Positions 25,091 to 35,068 of a DNA stretch of 64,000 nt are shown one piece after another. Position numbers and translations under genes: made by a program. This DNA comes from a virus, in the IMG/VR virus record IMGVR_UViG_3300047551_002099, positions 1-64,000 of that record; one strand, 5' to 3'. Every line of letters starts with the position of its first letter. The stretch's first letter is position 1. Below the pieces are notes generated by a model. It was not told the DNA's origin, searched no databases, and saw only the letters and a program-made list of their open reading frames with translations.

Positions 25091-28000
25091 ATGTCTGACT
25101 CAACTAACACTCCGCCCGCGCCCACGAACAACCAACCCACCGAGCGCCAGCAAATAAAACTACAACCTAGGTTTCCGACAGATCCTTTGGTATTGGGGGC
25201 TGTCTGTCATCAGCAGCAGCAAGCCCAGTACCCTGTTTTTGCGGTTACAGACTTAGACGACAATATTATTTTTGCTAACTTTACGGAGTGGAAGTTAACC
25301 AAGGCCCGCACGAATATCAACCGCTACTGGCAGTCCAGCACTGCGTTCTTTCAATGTACGGTTGAGTTAACCGACTTAGCTAAACTAACGCCGCTATGGC
25401 CAGCTCCAGTGTTTCGCCACCAAACGACTATCCCGGCTACTAGCACTGCTTACACTCAAGGTTTGAGCTCAGAAGTTAAAGATGAACTTAAAAAACTTGT
25501 TGAGCGGTTTAAAAAAGAGTCACAGTCCTTTCAAAACCCTACGCAGGGACAAGAACTAATTGACAAATTAGTAAAAGAAGCAAGCGATGATGCTAAAACT
25601 GCTATCGCAGATATTAATACAACTGACACCTCTGGTGGTTCCATTATCTATAAGCTTGAGCAGGCATTAGATAAAGCTGAAAACAGCGACCCCCAACAAC
25701 AACAGCAACAACTGGCAATTGACGCTGCGATAGCAGCGTTCCCGTTAGGCTCTTACGACGAAATCTGTATCTACGGAGGTTATCTAGACCGGCTTCGTCC
25801 CGTAGTATCTGAAGATATTAAAGCCAACCGACTGCTACGCAAAGGTGTCTGGTCGGTAGATACCATTACCGTCAGTGGCAGTACCCCAACGGGGATTATT
25901 ATCACAGTGCAGTGCCGTGACCGACTGAAGTATTTAATGGATACTTTTGGTAGCTACAACACCGCCGAGTCCAATGAACTACTTGTTGACAAAAATGACA
26001 AGCCTGACAACAACAACGCTATTAAACGCTCACAGGTAATCTTGACCCTAGCCCGTCGAGGGATTGGTGAATACAAACAGCAAGAGTCTATCGGGGGTCG
26101 GTTTATTAATTCAGGGGTTATTTACGATATTTCTGACGCGGGTAATGAAAACACTCAGTCTGGCAATGTCTTGATGGACTTTGACCCTTACTATATGTAC
26201 AACATCGACGGTGGCGCGTTGCTGGTGTCTAACGGAACGGTAACCCAATCTAATGGCCAAACAAGCGCGACTTCGACCAACGCAACTATTTACAACACCA
26301 ATACTCCTGAAGGGAAAGCCCAATTAGAAACAGCTCTCGCAGAACTTAAAGCAAAAGCGCAAGCTCAAGCAGACAGCGAAAAAGACGACGCGGACGTTCA
26401 GGCAAAAAATGCTGAAATCCAGGCTTTGACCCCTGACACTTTTATGGCTTACCTAGACGCAAACGGAGTCAAAAGTGGTACTAATATCGGAGACATAAAC
26501 GTTAGCTCTGCGGGCAGCCTACGTGGCTCTACTGCCAACTCGCCCGTTGCTAAGGAAATGGTCTTTAATATCGTCAGTGGGCGGGTGCCTTATACCACAG
26601 CCGCTGACCAGTATTTTGGTCAGAACTTCATTGTTGCTGACCGTGTACCTCTAGACTACATACGGTTTCTGTCTCAACAGGAACCTTGGCCAACAGAAGT
26701 GTTTCAAGACAGCCGTACCGGTGAGTTCTGGTACGCACCGCGGGGGTTAGACTTGACCGGGTTGTCTGATAAGTCCCGCTTCTTTCGGACTTACTACTTT
26801 AGAAACTGGCCCAATGATTTAGCTCAAACCACTGTAGCCCCCAGCAGTAATACTCAAGCCCAACAGGCCCAACAAAGTGAAAAGTTAAAAGAGCTGACAG
26901 AGGTTAGAGACGCCCTAGCCCAAGCAATAAAGGATAACGCAGTTACCAATGCTTTAGACCAGTTTGAATCAAAATATGGGGCTAGACTTGACAAACTAGT
27001 CGGTTCTAACTCTAATTACAACGAAGCTTTGGCTAAATTAGACCAACTTATTAAAAATGAGCAGCAGTCTAGTAATACTCCGGCTCCTGCAAGTTCCACG
27101 TCAACCCTTTCTGAGCGGGCTGATTTAGACATCAGGTCGGCAACGTTAGTGGATGTTTATAAAGACATAAGCAAGGCTCTACAAGAAAACCTAAATGAGT
27201 TAAGTGGTTTTTCTGGGTACATAAATAACACCGAAGAGGAAAGAGGCCCTTACATTCGTAACTTACGTAGCTTGTCTGTCGAAGCAGCAAATTACATGAA
27301 TGTTTATAAAGAAGAAGATTACCGTATAGATATTGTTAAGTATAGAGAAGAGGTGGAAGGACGGGATGAAAAGGCAGTAATTGAAACAGCCGAGCGCTGG
27401 GCAGAAGAATTAAATGTTGCAATAGCCGATGGGGAAAAAGCTAAACAAGAACTCCAGAAGCAGGAAGGGGTGGATGAGTTGAAAGCGGCTCAAGATAAAG
27501 TCATCCCAGACTTTGGGATTGCGCACCCCCACCCTGCCCAAATGATTCATACCTTCCGGGAAGAAGTCTCTTCAGTGTCCGTCCGCACTAATATCATTGT
27601 TCAGTCCCACTCGCCTAGTACACCGGATACCATTACCCAAATTCTACATCTGTCTGTAGAGCCTTGGTTTATGAAGACCCGTGCGTATCCCTGTTCTTTT
27701 TTCACGGTAACGGACGACAGCGCCGGGACTATGAGCGGTGACAGTACTAAACGGGGCGCTCTCATTGCTTTAGCTTTATCCTACGCCCGGGTTATTGCTA
27801 AAGAACTACGGGTATCCGCTGCAACTGTTCTAGGCGACCCGTCCTTTGTCCCTGGGGAAGTTATTCAAGTGATTGGGTCACCGATGAACCCTTATGCGCT
27901 TGACCCTAAAAGTCCCTATTACTGGACGGAAGACCGAAGACAGATTGTAGATATGAACCGGCAGTACCAAGGATTAGCTAATGATTTAGCAGTGGTAGCC

Positions 28001-28276
28001 CGCTCAAATCCAGATACACCATACAGTCCACCAGAAGGCGTTGACGTTCTTACAAACCCTATCCCAGGTAAAAAGATAGTGATTTCTCCCAGCGGTACTG
28101 GACAGACTACCAACAGTGATTTTGCGCAGGCAAAGGAAAACAGAAACCAAGGGGTTAACTATATTACCTTTAAGCGGGAGCCGCCTTCGATGTGGCGGGT
28201 GGAAGGTGTTGTTGACCGCTTTATGGACGGGGTGCCTGGATACTATACCGAGTTGGCTTTACTAAGTTGCTTTTAA
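25091..28276 (+). CDS. Baseplate hub protein (gp27/gpD-like) with long inserts
   Basis: This 1,061-aa protein begins with a Pro/Gln-rich leader. A domain follows with PVFAVTDLDDNIIFANFTEWKL and EICIYGGYLDRLRP, then VWSVDTITVSGSTPTGIIIT. The pattern resembles hub/late-control proteins, whose first domain rests on the tube end. The C-terminal domain (residues about 830-1,061) has IIVQSHSPSTPDTITQILHL and LALSYARVIAKELRVSAATV, then SFVPGEVIQVIGSPM, typical of the second hub barrel. Between them are two hydrophilic inserts with Gln/Lys/Glu-rich coiled coil (about residues 410-450 and 590-670) that appear richer in A+T. It precedes an OB-fold spike-type gene, supporting the hub role. Confidence 0.7.
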   Translation: MSDSTNTPPAPTNNQPTERQQIKLQPRFPTDPLVLGAVCHQQQQAQYPVFAVTDLDDNIIFANFTEWKLTKARTNINRYWQSSTAFFQCTVELTDLAKLTPLWPAPVFRHQTTIPATSTAYTQGLSSEVKDELKKLVERFKKESQSFQNPTQGQELIDKLVKEASDDAKTAIADINTTDTSGGSIIYKLEQALDKAENSDPQQQQQQLAIDAAIAAFPLGSYDEICIYGGYLDRLRPVVSEDIKANRLLRKGVWSVDTITVSGSTPTGIIITVQCRDRLKYLMDTFGSYNTAESNELLVDKNDKPDNNNAIKRSQVILTLARRGIGEYKQQESIGGRFINSGVIYDISDAGNENTQSGNVLMDFDPYYMYNIDGGALLVSNGTVTQSNGQTSATSTNATIYNTNTPEGKAQLETALAELKAKAQAQADSEKDDADVQAKNAEIQALTPDTFMAYLDANGVKSGTNIGDINVSSAGSLRGSTANSPVAKEMVFNIVSGRVPYTTAADQYFGQNFIVADRVPLDYIRFLSQQEPWPTEVFQDSRTGEFWYAPRGLDLTGLSDKSRFFRTYYFRNWPNDLAQTTVAPSSNTQAQQAQQSEKLKELTEVRDALAQAIKDNAVTNALDQFESKYGARLDKLVGSNSNYNEALAKLDQLIKNEQQSSNTPAPASSTSTLSERADLDIRSATLVDVYKDISKALQENLNELSGFSGYINNTEEERGPYIRNLRSLSVEAANYMNVYKEEDYRIDIVKYREEVEGRDEKAVIETAERWAEELNVAIADGEKAKQELQKQEGVDELKAAQDKVIPDFGIAHPHPAQMIHTFREEVSSVSVRTNIIVQSHSPSTPDTITQILHLSVEPWFMKTRAYPCSFFTVTDDSAGTMSGDSTKRGALIALALSYARVIAKELRVSAATVLGDPSFVPGEVIQVIGSPMNPYALDPKSPYYWTEDRRQIVDMNRQYQGLANDLAVVARSNPDTPYSPPEGVDVLTNPIPGKKIVISPSGTGQTTNSDFAQAKENRNQGVNYITFKREPPSMWRVEGVVDRFMDGVPGYYTELALLSCF

Positions 28277-28279
28277 CCC

Positions 28280-30166
28280 ATGCTAAACACAACTGATTCC
28301 TTTTACTTTTCAAATAAGCCAACTGACCAAGAGCGTTGGGTTACTAGTAATGACCAAAAGAACAACACTCAATATGAAGGGGTTGTTCAGGCTATCTCCC
28401 CGCTGGGTTATCTAAACGGCAACTGTGTAGTTTATATTCCTAATCTGCGGATGTACGTTAAATGCCAAACGAACTTTGGCTACAACTCGCACTTTGTCGG
28501 TAACACTGTTGCGTACCGCCCTGGAGACTTCGTGCGGGTTAGTTTTGTTAATGGTAAAACAGAACGTCCGACGATTATAGGTAGCCTTAGCAACCACCGT
28601 TCTGAAGGTTACATGCTTAAGGAAGGAAATCCTATCCCTCAGCATTGGACCGAAGACAACGAACTTAGTTATACCGTTACTCCTAACGCTTATATTCCTG
28701 AAGCTGCCCGCTGGGGTTACCGAGTGACCGGTCAAGTTTATGACTATCCGGGGCTTATCACCAAGAATAAAGACACTAACCTATTTACTGAAATCCCAGG
28801 CACGGCTATCTGGGACATGCATGGGGACTACCATATTTATCCCCTAGGTACCCTAAATATTGCCGCCACCAAACTGAACTTCAAGATTACCGCTCCACGG
28901 GTAGACCCAGCCTTATACCCACTGGAAACACTCCGAGCGCACATGATGTACTACGGGGACTACGAAGGTAAGAACACTCGCAAGTACATCAAGAACAACA
29001 GTAAGTTGTCCTACGACAAAATCCTGGACGTCACAATTGATTATGTCGCAGATAAAACGCTACAACCAGACTCTGAGGTTAAGCAAGCCTTAGCAGACGC
29101 GGCTAAAGAAGAAGTCAAGTCTATTCTTCATTTGGAAGCTTGTGTTGACCGCAACCGGAATATGGCTCAAAGTCTGTTTAGCAAGATTTTTGGGGCACTG
29201 GCTGGTGGTCTCCTGGGTGATATCGGTAATATTATTGATGTCGGCGATGAGCTGTTAAACCAGATTTTAAACGCTGGGCTCAGTTGGGCAATGCAGGAAG
29301 TTAATGGTATCTTACCAGACTGGGCTCAGCTCAGTGTTCAGAATGGAGCCATCGGTATTGGGCCATTATCGATTGATCCAGTCACCGGGAACGTTGGGAT
29401 TAACGGCGGTGTTTTTAACGCAATTGTTGGTAAACAACTAGACTCAGTTAACAAGGCTTTACCGAGCTGGCTACAAATTAGAATCAGCGGTAATATCTTT
29501 TCCTTTGGAGGTAAAAATATTCCTTTAGAAGACCTAATGCAAGACGGACTTTCCATTGGCATTGGGGACTTTGTTATTCGGAATGACAAGGGAAACATTA
29601 CCATGTCTGTAGACGGCCTGGTTGTGGGAGACTTGACTCAAGCTGTTACAGCAATGGCAACTAACATCGGGATAGGTTTTATTAGCGGTGGTTTAGCTGA
29701 GCTTAACCAAAATCTACCTGATGAATTTCAAATAGGCGTTAGTATGGGGGCAGACGGCCTTCCGACGTTCAGCGTTGGCCCGCTTTCTATTACCCCCTTT
29801 GGTAATAACGCGGGCATTTCTCTAGACAAAGCTGCTTTAGGTCAGGCATTGGAAAGTCTACTGGGCGGCTTGTTAGAGCAATTCCTATCCCAGTTACCTC
29901 TACCCTTGCAATGGATTGGACGAGTTCTTTGGAATGAAATTAACTTTGGAGCCTTATTTATGGACGCCCCGAAAGAACCTTACGGAAATGCTAATGAAGT
30001 TGAAGGAATTATCCGTTCGGGTCGTTATACCTGTGTTAGTGGGCCAATTGACTTTATTAACGCTCCGGTCACAATATCCCCATTACCGCCACCGTCACAG
30101 TTTGAAGTGGATACTAGCGGGGAAAATAACCTTCCTGTTCAGCAACCCGCCGCTGGAGGTCAATGA
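28280..30166 (+). CDS. Baseplate spike/hub OB-fold protein with internal repeats
   Basis: This 628-aa protein has an OB-fold in residues about 30-115 of the gp5/gpV type: YEGVVQAISPLGYLNGNCVVY, VAYRPGDFVRVSFVNGKTER and PTIIGSL. This fold sits under the hub in contractile tails. Residues about 345-520 hold three diverged repeats built on 'LP-x-x-x-Q-I-x-V ... F-x-V-G-P-L-S-I' (starting LPDWAQLSVQNG, LPSWLQIRISGN and LPDEFQIGVSMG), alternating with Gly/Leu-rich helices such as LAGGLLGDIGNIIDVGD. The repeats suggest an elongated or membrane-interacting element. No lysozyme motif is visible, unlike T4 gp5. Its stop is embedded in the ATGATG of the next gene. Confidence 0.7.
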   Translation: MLNTTDSFYFSNKPTDQERWVTSNDQKNNTQYEGVVQAISPLGYLNGNCVVYIPNLRMYVKCQTNFGYNSHFVGNTVAYRPGDFVRVSFVNGKTERPTIIGSLSNHRSEGYMLKEGNPIPQHWTEDNELSYTVTPNAYIPEAARWGYRVTGQVYDYPGLITKNKDTNLFTEIPGTAIWDMHGDYHIYPLGTLNIAATKLNFKITAPRVDPALYPLETLRAHMMYYGDYEGKNTRKYIKNNSKLSYDKILDVTIDYVADKTLQPDSEVKQALADAAKEEVKSILHLEACVDRNRNMAQSLFSKIFGALAGGLLGDIGNIIDVGDELLNQILNAGLSWAMQEVNGILPDWAQLSVQNGAIGIGPLSIDPVTGNVGINGGVFNAIVGKQLDSVNKALPSWLQIRISGNIFSFGGKNIPLEDLMQDGLSIGIGDFVIRNDKGNITMSVDGLVVGDLTQAVTAMATNIGIGFISGGLAELNQNLPDEFQIGVSMGADGLPTFSVGPLSITPFGNNAGISLDKAALGQALESLLGGLLEQFLSQLPLPLQWIGRVLWNEINFGALFMDAPKEPYGNANEVEGIIRSGRYTCVSGPIDFINAPVTISPLPPPSQFEVDTSGENNLPVQQPAAGGQ

Positions 30167-30780
30167 TGCTAGACAAGAAACCGACCAGTAACCAGATACT
30201 AAAGCCAACCGGAACAATTCTAGAAGCTGCCGCTTCACCAGATGATCTGGAGTTCTACATTGGTAACCTGTTGACAATTTATGGGGTGCCTAACGCTATG
30301 AAGATTAGCTACGTAGCTGGAGACTTTATTAAGACTTCGAGTTTCTATAGCTATCTAGACTTGGTAAAACTAACAACGAACTACGGGTTAGCCTTTTCCT
30401 TAACAGCGTTGCAGATTGGTTTGGGCGCCGCGGTTAGTCAAGAACTCAACAAGTTAGAACTTCTTTACCCCGCCGTTAACCGGGCTTTTGGTTTAGATGA
30501 ACCTGACTTAAGCCTAATAAAGACTATTAACCCTTTTGGTATAGTAGAGGGCCTTGAGGAAGTCTTAAGTTGGTTTGGTTACGATAGTCTTGATGTTGGT
30601 ACTGCTTTAGCAGACTTTGACTATTTTAACCAATGGTTGAAAGAGCAGGAGCCACGCTACAGCACTTTGTTGATAATACCTTTTGACGCCGCTAAGTATT
30701 TTAATGAACTTATAAAACTTAAAGCTGGTTTTGTTATTACTCCCGAACTTGTTTCTTATCTTAAAAAGGCTTATTACTAA
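30166..30780 (+). CDS. Baseplate-region protein, function unknown
   Basis: Either of two adjacent ATGs could start this about 204-aa protein. I prefer the second (30166) because GGAGGT is then spaced correctly. It is unrecognised: mostly helical with several hydrophobic stretches (YGLAFSLTALQIGLGAAVS) but no clear transmembrane design. It overlaps the preceding gene's stop and shares one base with the following start, so it is translated with its neighbours, between a spike-type protein and another unknown. Confidence 0.6.
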   Translation: MLDKKPTSNQILKPTGTILEAAASPDDLEFYIGNLLTIYGVPNAMKISYVAGDFIKTSSFYSYLDLVKLTTNYGLAFSLTALQIGLGAAVSQELNKLELLYPAVNRAFGLDEPDLSLIKTINPFGIVEGLEEVLSWFGYDSLDVGTALADFDYFNQWLKEQEPRYSTLLIIPFDAAKYFNELIKLKAGFVITPELVSYLKKAYY

Positions 30781-31877
30781 TGGACTTCACAACAATCCAA
30801 GAGCGCCCGCTTTACAGCATGGCTGGATTACCAGTGTCTCCCTTCGCGCAGCGGGTAGGTTATCGTAATCAGACCCGTTACAAGACCGACCGGAACCGAG
30901 TCGTGGCTATCACGTTAGGGCAGCTTGAATTAAGCCGGCTGCAAGACCAATACCAACAAGGTTATAACAACGGTTTTAATGCAACTGTCGGGCAGTACCG
31001 AGATTTGATGATAGCCAAAGCAATTGAGGCGTCTTTAGTTAACGTTCAGTTTACTGATATAGACTCTAACAAGTTAACCACTCACGCAGATAAGGTTTGG
31101 GGTTACTACACTTATGACGAAATCTGGGACTATATCCAACCCGGAGAAGACATAGATTACCCTGCGCTGTGGGCTAGTCTAGGAACCCCTGCTTATTACT
31201 TTTACTATGCAAAGCCTGACCTGGCTGACGGTATTCTTAGCTGCTACGAGCGGTTAATCACTTTCTTCTGGGCTACGTTGGGTATGAGTGCCAAGCGAAC
31301 ACCCAAAGACCGGCTCAACCGGCTTATCAATGCAACGGGGCTTAATGACGTCTTTCTAGAACGGCTGTCCTTACTCAACAAGAAAATTGATAAGATAAGC
31401 TTCCTGCGCCGTAATAACATCAGCAAATCAACAGGTCTTAAGGAAGACTTACTGCTCGGGCACTACAGTTCTGATTACTTTGCCGCTTTGCTAGAAGACG
31501 CCGACCCCGATCTTAAAGACGAGTTTAGTTCTATAACCAAGGCTATTTACTCTATTGCTAAACCTTGTGGTCTTTACTACGTCGCTCAGTTCTTTACTGT
31601 AGAAGCCTACATTAGAATTGCCCGTCTACTGGAGTTGGATTCTTATACTGCCCAACTACCACTAAGCCAGTTTGTAGCGTCGCAAGAGTATAGTGCCAAG
31701 TCAATCCGGCTATCTATTGCGGATTGGTTGAGCACTGCTAACGACGCGCATCTAATACTTAATTGGTATACTAATAATGAAGATAAGTTCTTACGCTCTA
31801 ACCTAATCTTTTGGCTGGCAGCGCTAGAAGATCAAAAGTTGTCTTACGCTTCAGAGTACCGGTTGACTGATTTTTAG
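30780..31877 (+). CDS. Baseplate-region protein, function unknown
   Basis: This 365-aa protein starts on the last base of the previous stop. It is Tyr/Leu/Asp-rich and mostly helical (ITFFWATLGMSAKRTPKDRL, IYSIAKPCGLYYVAQFFTVE). Nothing identifies a family. Tight packing between baseplate genes suggests a structural or assembly role. Confidence 0.6.
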   Translation: MDFTTIQERPLYSMAGLPVSPFAQRVGYRNQTRYKTDRNRVVAITLGQLELSRLQDQYQQGYNNGFNATVGQYRDLMIAKAIEASLVNVQFTDIDSNKLTTHADKVWGYYTYDEIWDYIQPGEDIDYPALWASLGTPAYYFYYAKPDLADGILSCYERLITFFWATLGMSAKRTPKDRLNRLINATGLNDVFLERLSLLNKKIDKISFLRRNNISKSTGLKEDLLLGHYSSDYFAALLEDADPDLKDEFSSITKAIYSIAKPCGLYYVAQFFTVEAYIRIARLLELDSYTAQLPLSQFVASQEYSAKSIRLSIADWLSTANDAHLILNWYTNNEDKFLRSNLIFWLAALEDQKLSYASEYRLTDF

Positions 31878-31887
31878 AGTTTTTGGA

Positions 31888-34248
31888 ATGTCTAAGTTTA
31901 TTAACTATGATTTGAGCACGCTAGCACAGTCGTCTCCGACAACGCTAGGAAGCACCGTTGATACTACTCTTGTTTTAGAAACAAGCGCAGCGGCTATCCC
32001 AGGCAATCCGATTACAGCAACACTCAAAGCTTACCCACCGCTGGCTACTGCAGAGGACATCAAGTTAGAAAGTATCACTGACCAAAGTACTTTTATAGCT
32101 AGTTCATTTACAGAAATCACTCCCGGTGTTTACCAAGCGTCTATTACAGTAGAGAGCGGTAGCGGGGACCTAGAGTTTATCGCTAAAGACAATAAAGGAA
32201 ATAGCAGCAATGGCTCTGTTGTGAATACTATTAGCCCACCGTTATCTGCTAACAGCTCCAACCTGGACAAACAAACTCTCAGCGCTTTGAACCAAACTTC
32301 TGCTATGGCAGATACCGCAGAGCCTACTAGGGCTAAGTCTGGTACATATCAACAGGCTCTTAAGAAGCGGGGTAAGAGCGAGCCTACCAGCCGAAGCACT
32401 GAAACTCAGAAAGGGCGGGTGCCTGGGGCAGTGGAAACTGCGGTCGCAGGCTACCGCTCTCTATCCGAAACCTTAGCTGCCAACCACAAGTATGACGAGT
32501 TTAGTAAGTTAAGGTTATGGGCTAACTTAACCAAACCAAAGTCTTACCGTATTAAGCGACTCAACGACTATCGTAAGGCATTGGACGAATGTATGGAAAG
32601 GCTGGCAATTGTAATGCAGAACTACGACATTGTTGAAGTAGGAAGCGCCGCTAAAGACCATACCAACGCGGAAAACTCAAACGCCTTATCTTTCCGGTTC
32701 AATGCTGGTACGTTCTTTGACGTTTACGCTCCAGCGTCAGTCTTTAACACGGAGTACTTAATTCAATACAGCTCCAGAGCAACTTTTCGGCAGACCGCAT
32801 TAGACCAGCTCAGTAGTTTCTATACTTGGCACCGGGCGCAGAACAACATGGTTCACCAAGCGCGGGATTACTTCAACTACTCAACTCAACACTCCTTCCT
32901 GGGTGGCAACATTAATACCACTGTTTACCGTGACAAGAAAGAGCGCTACGAGTATTTGGTAACTCAGATCGGACAGGTACAGGGTGGGGCTAAAACAGAA
33001 GGAAAGCTTAGAACAGCATCTAAAAAGACAGCAGAGTTCAATGGACAAACCGCCCAACTACCTGATATGGGTGGAAGTGGAGCATCTGGAGGTGGGGGCT
33101 TTTCAGTAGACGGGGTAAGTGGTACTGCTAGTGACACAACTTTACCAACCGGGTCTAGTGCTGCAGACGCTGCTGGTGCTCAAAAAGGGAGCGCTGCAGG
33201 CCCTGCTGAAGACGTTGAAAAAGAAAAGATTTCTAATTGGGATATTAGTGTCAAGAACGACTATAATTTGAAATCCGTTGTTGGGGGGATTATTCAAAAA
33301 GCCAAGGATTTATTCTACCAGCAAGCTAAAGCAATTGTGCTCCGCGCCGCCGAAAGCTTTTATGTAGATTCCGAAAAGCATGTCTGTATCGAGTCTGGGG
33401 GAGACCTTTACTTAAAGGCGAAGGGTACTTTGTATATCAACGCGGGCGATATGGTTATTCGCACAGTAAATGGTAACATCCGTCGGCTGGTGGGCTACGC
33501 AGGCATTCAAGATTATATCGACCGCAACGGGATTAATATAGCCAAGAAGGATAACGGTGACCCCATTTTTGATACGGACGGTAACTTTGTTACTCAGCAA
33601 GGCAGTGAGTTTATCCCAGTTAGAATGCCGGCTCCTAAGATAGGCACAATAACAGAGTTTATCCGCCCAACTTCTTCTATCCACGTCCCCAGTCCGAAAC
33701 TAATTGAAGGAGATAATAGTCTGTTCACCGATTTTCTAAAGGATGTTGGTCTTGAGCAGATTACTAGTTTAGGTGGCTTACTCGACACCAGCGGACTTAC
33801 TGGTGCTTTAGGTGATGGCATTCTTAACACGTTTGGCTCTGGGGATATTGGTAACTTTATTAAGGACGTAGCCACCAGCGGCTTGGAGCAGATGCTAGAC
33901 CAGGGTTTAGATTTAATTCCTGGGGCTGGAGATGCTGTTGATGTCGCTAACGATGTAGCTGACCAACTTAACGCTTTTGTCGACGAACTTATAGAAGTCA
34001 AAACTAGCTCTGTAGAGGTTACAGGGTCAGACTTAAGCTATACCGTTACTTACAAACTCCCTGATGAGCCTGGCACCGCTTTGATTACCTACCCTACTGA
34101 GTTACTGGACTACCCTAAAACGGCAGTTCCTAAACCAGCTAAAACCGGTAGTAACGACTTACGCAATATGCCTATCTTACCTAGTGCCCGTTTAGAACCC
34201 CTGTGGCAAAACGGTGTTCCTTTTGAAGAACAAACTCCCACTGAATAA
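31888..34248 (+). CDS. Probable baseplate spike-like protein with Ig-like and beta-helix regions
   Basis: This 786-aa protein starts with a Thr/Ser/Ala-rich Ig-like domain (residues about 20-110; ATLKAYPPLATAEDIKLES, GVYQASITVESGSGDLEF). A low-complexity linker leads to a helical middle with KSYRIKRLNDYRKALDECME. Residues about 450-530 (AKAIVLRAAESFYVDSEKHV, CIESGGDLYLKAKGTLYINA) form short repeated strands that resemble the gp5/VgrG type beta-helix. The C-terminus has Gly/Leu/Asp helices like those of the 628-aa spike gene. Context is between baseplate unknowns and the gp25-like gene. A tip or spike component is the best inference. Confidence 0.6.
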   Translation: MSKFINYDLSTLAQSSPTTLGSTVDTTLVLETSAAAIPGNPITATLKAYPPLATAEDIKLESITDQSTFIASSFTEITPGVYQASITVESGSGDLEFIAKDNKGNSSNGSVVNTISPPLSANSSNLDKQTLSALNQTSAMADTAEPTRAKSGTYQQALKKRGKSEPTSRSTETQKGRVPGAVETAVAGYRSLSETLAANHKYDEFSKLRLWANLTKPKSYRIKRLNDYRKALDECMERLAIVMQNYDIVEVGSAAKDHTNAENSNALSFRFNAGTFFDVYAPASVFNTEYLIQYSSRATFRQTALDQLSSFYTWHRAQNNMVHQARDYFNYSTQHSFLGGNINTTVYRDKKERYEYLVTQIGQVQGGAKTEGKLRTASKKTAEFNGQTAQLPDMGGSGASGGGGFSVDGVSGTASDTTLPTGSSAADAAGAQKGSAAGPAEDVEKEKISNWDISVKNDYNLKSVVGGIIQKAKDLFYQQAKAIVLRAAESFYVDSEKHVCIESGGDLYLKAKGTLYINAGDMVIRTVNGNIRRLVGYAGIQDYIDRNGINIAKKDNGDPIFDTDGNFVTQQGSEFIPVRMPAPKIGTITEFIRPTSSIHVPSPKLIEGDNSLFTDFLKDVGLEQITSLGGLLDTSGLTGALGDGILNTFGSGDIGNFIKDVATSGLEQMLDQGLDLIPGAGDAVDVANDVADQLNAFVDELIEVKTSSVEVTGSDLSYTVTYKLPDEPGTALITYPTELLDYPKTAVPKPAKTGSNDLRNMPILPSARLEPLWQNGVPFEEQTPTE

Positions 34249-34250
34249 TT

Positions 34251-34517
34251 ATGAAGCTTAACGACCAGCCGATTGCTAACCAACTTAAGGCTAATCAGAT
34301 AAGTAAAGCGTTTACTGTGCTCAGACAAGACCGGAACAAGGTAACGCTGGTGCCAAAGGAAACCAACTCAGTACGTCTTTCCTTAGGAAATATTATCAGC
34401 TTTAACCAAGGTGTTGTTGGTATTGTTGTTGAAGTCAACAAGGACAACACAGTTTACACCGCGCTGCTTAGTTTAGACCACCCAGTCAAAGAAGGCACCA
34501 AAGTACAGTTAGCCTAG
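34251..34517 (+). CDS. Small baseplate-region protein, function unknown
   Basis: This 88-aa protein begins two bases after the preceding stop. It is compact and beta-rich (AFTVLRQDRNKVTLVPKET, IISFNQGVVGIVVEVNKDN), compatible with an OB/SH3-like small barrel. It precedes the gp25-like wedge gene. No family recognised. Confidence 0.55.
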   Translation: MKLNDQPIANQLKANQISKAFTVLRQDRNKVTLVPKETNSVRLSLGNIISFNQGVVGIVVEVNKDNTVYTALLSLDHPVKEGTKVQLA

Positions 34518-34547
34518 GCTGAAAGTAGGTTAGTTTCTGTTTATATC

Positions 34548-35063
34548 ATGGCAGCTCTTAAACACCGGTTAGACGTCTACGACAACGTTATTGGCTCTGA
34601 TGTGAAGATAGCACCTCTAGGGGATTTAGCTTTAGACCCTTTAGACTCTGATTTAAGTGTCTTAAGTGGCTCTGAAGCGCTGGGAGCGGCGGTACGCCGA
34701 CGGCTGTCTACACCGCTTACTGGCTATGGTCGTATTGTTAAAACCGCTCGGGGCTACGAGTATGTAGACGCGGACTATGGTAGTACTCTATCTAACTTTT
34801 TATCTGCCCCGATTACAGACCTGGCGTTAGATGACGTTGTTGAAGTCGTCCAACAAGACGCAAGCAAAGACCCACGCTTAGCCCAAACAGCTGCAGCCAT
34901 TACAGAGGTCAACCAAAACGGCTACGCCATCCAACTTTACTACCTACCTAAAACGGTAGACGAGTTAATCGCGCAAGGACTTACTGTTGGTAATTACGCT
35001 GAAAACACAGTCTTTAGTGCGCAAGTTGCCACTAACTATTCTTTACTGTTACCGCTTTATTAA
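34548..35063 (+). CDS. Baseplate wedge protein, gp25/gpW-like
   Basis: This 171-aa protein carries the gp25 family pattern of a multi-helix domain. After PLGDLALDPLDSDLSVLSGS comes EALGAAVRRRLSTPLTGY and YGSTLSNFLSAPITDLALDD, then VEVVQQDASKDPRLAQTAAA. In T4 and R-type tails gp25 joins the wedge and primes sheath assembly. Its place just ahead of a gp6/J-like gene matches the conserved order in contractile systems. Confidence is fairly high. Confidence 0.78.
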   Translation: MAALKHRLDVYDNVIGSDVKIAPLGDLALDPLDSDLSVLSGSEALGAAVRRRLSTPLTGYGRIVKTARGYEYVDADYGSTLSNFLSAPITDLALDDVVEVVQQDASKDPRLAQTAAAITEVNQNGYAIQLYYLPKTVDELIAQGLTVGNYAENTVFSAQVATNYSLLLPLY

Positions 35064-35068
35064 GACCT

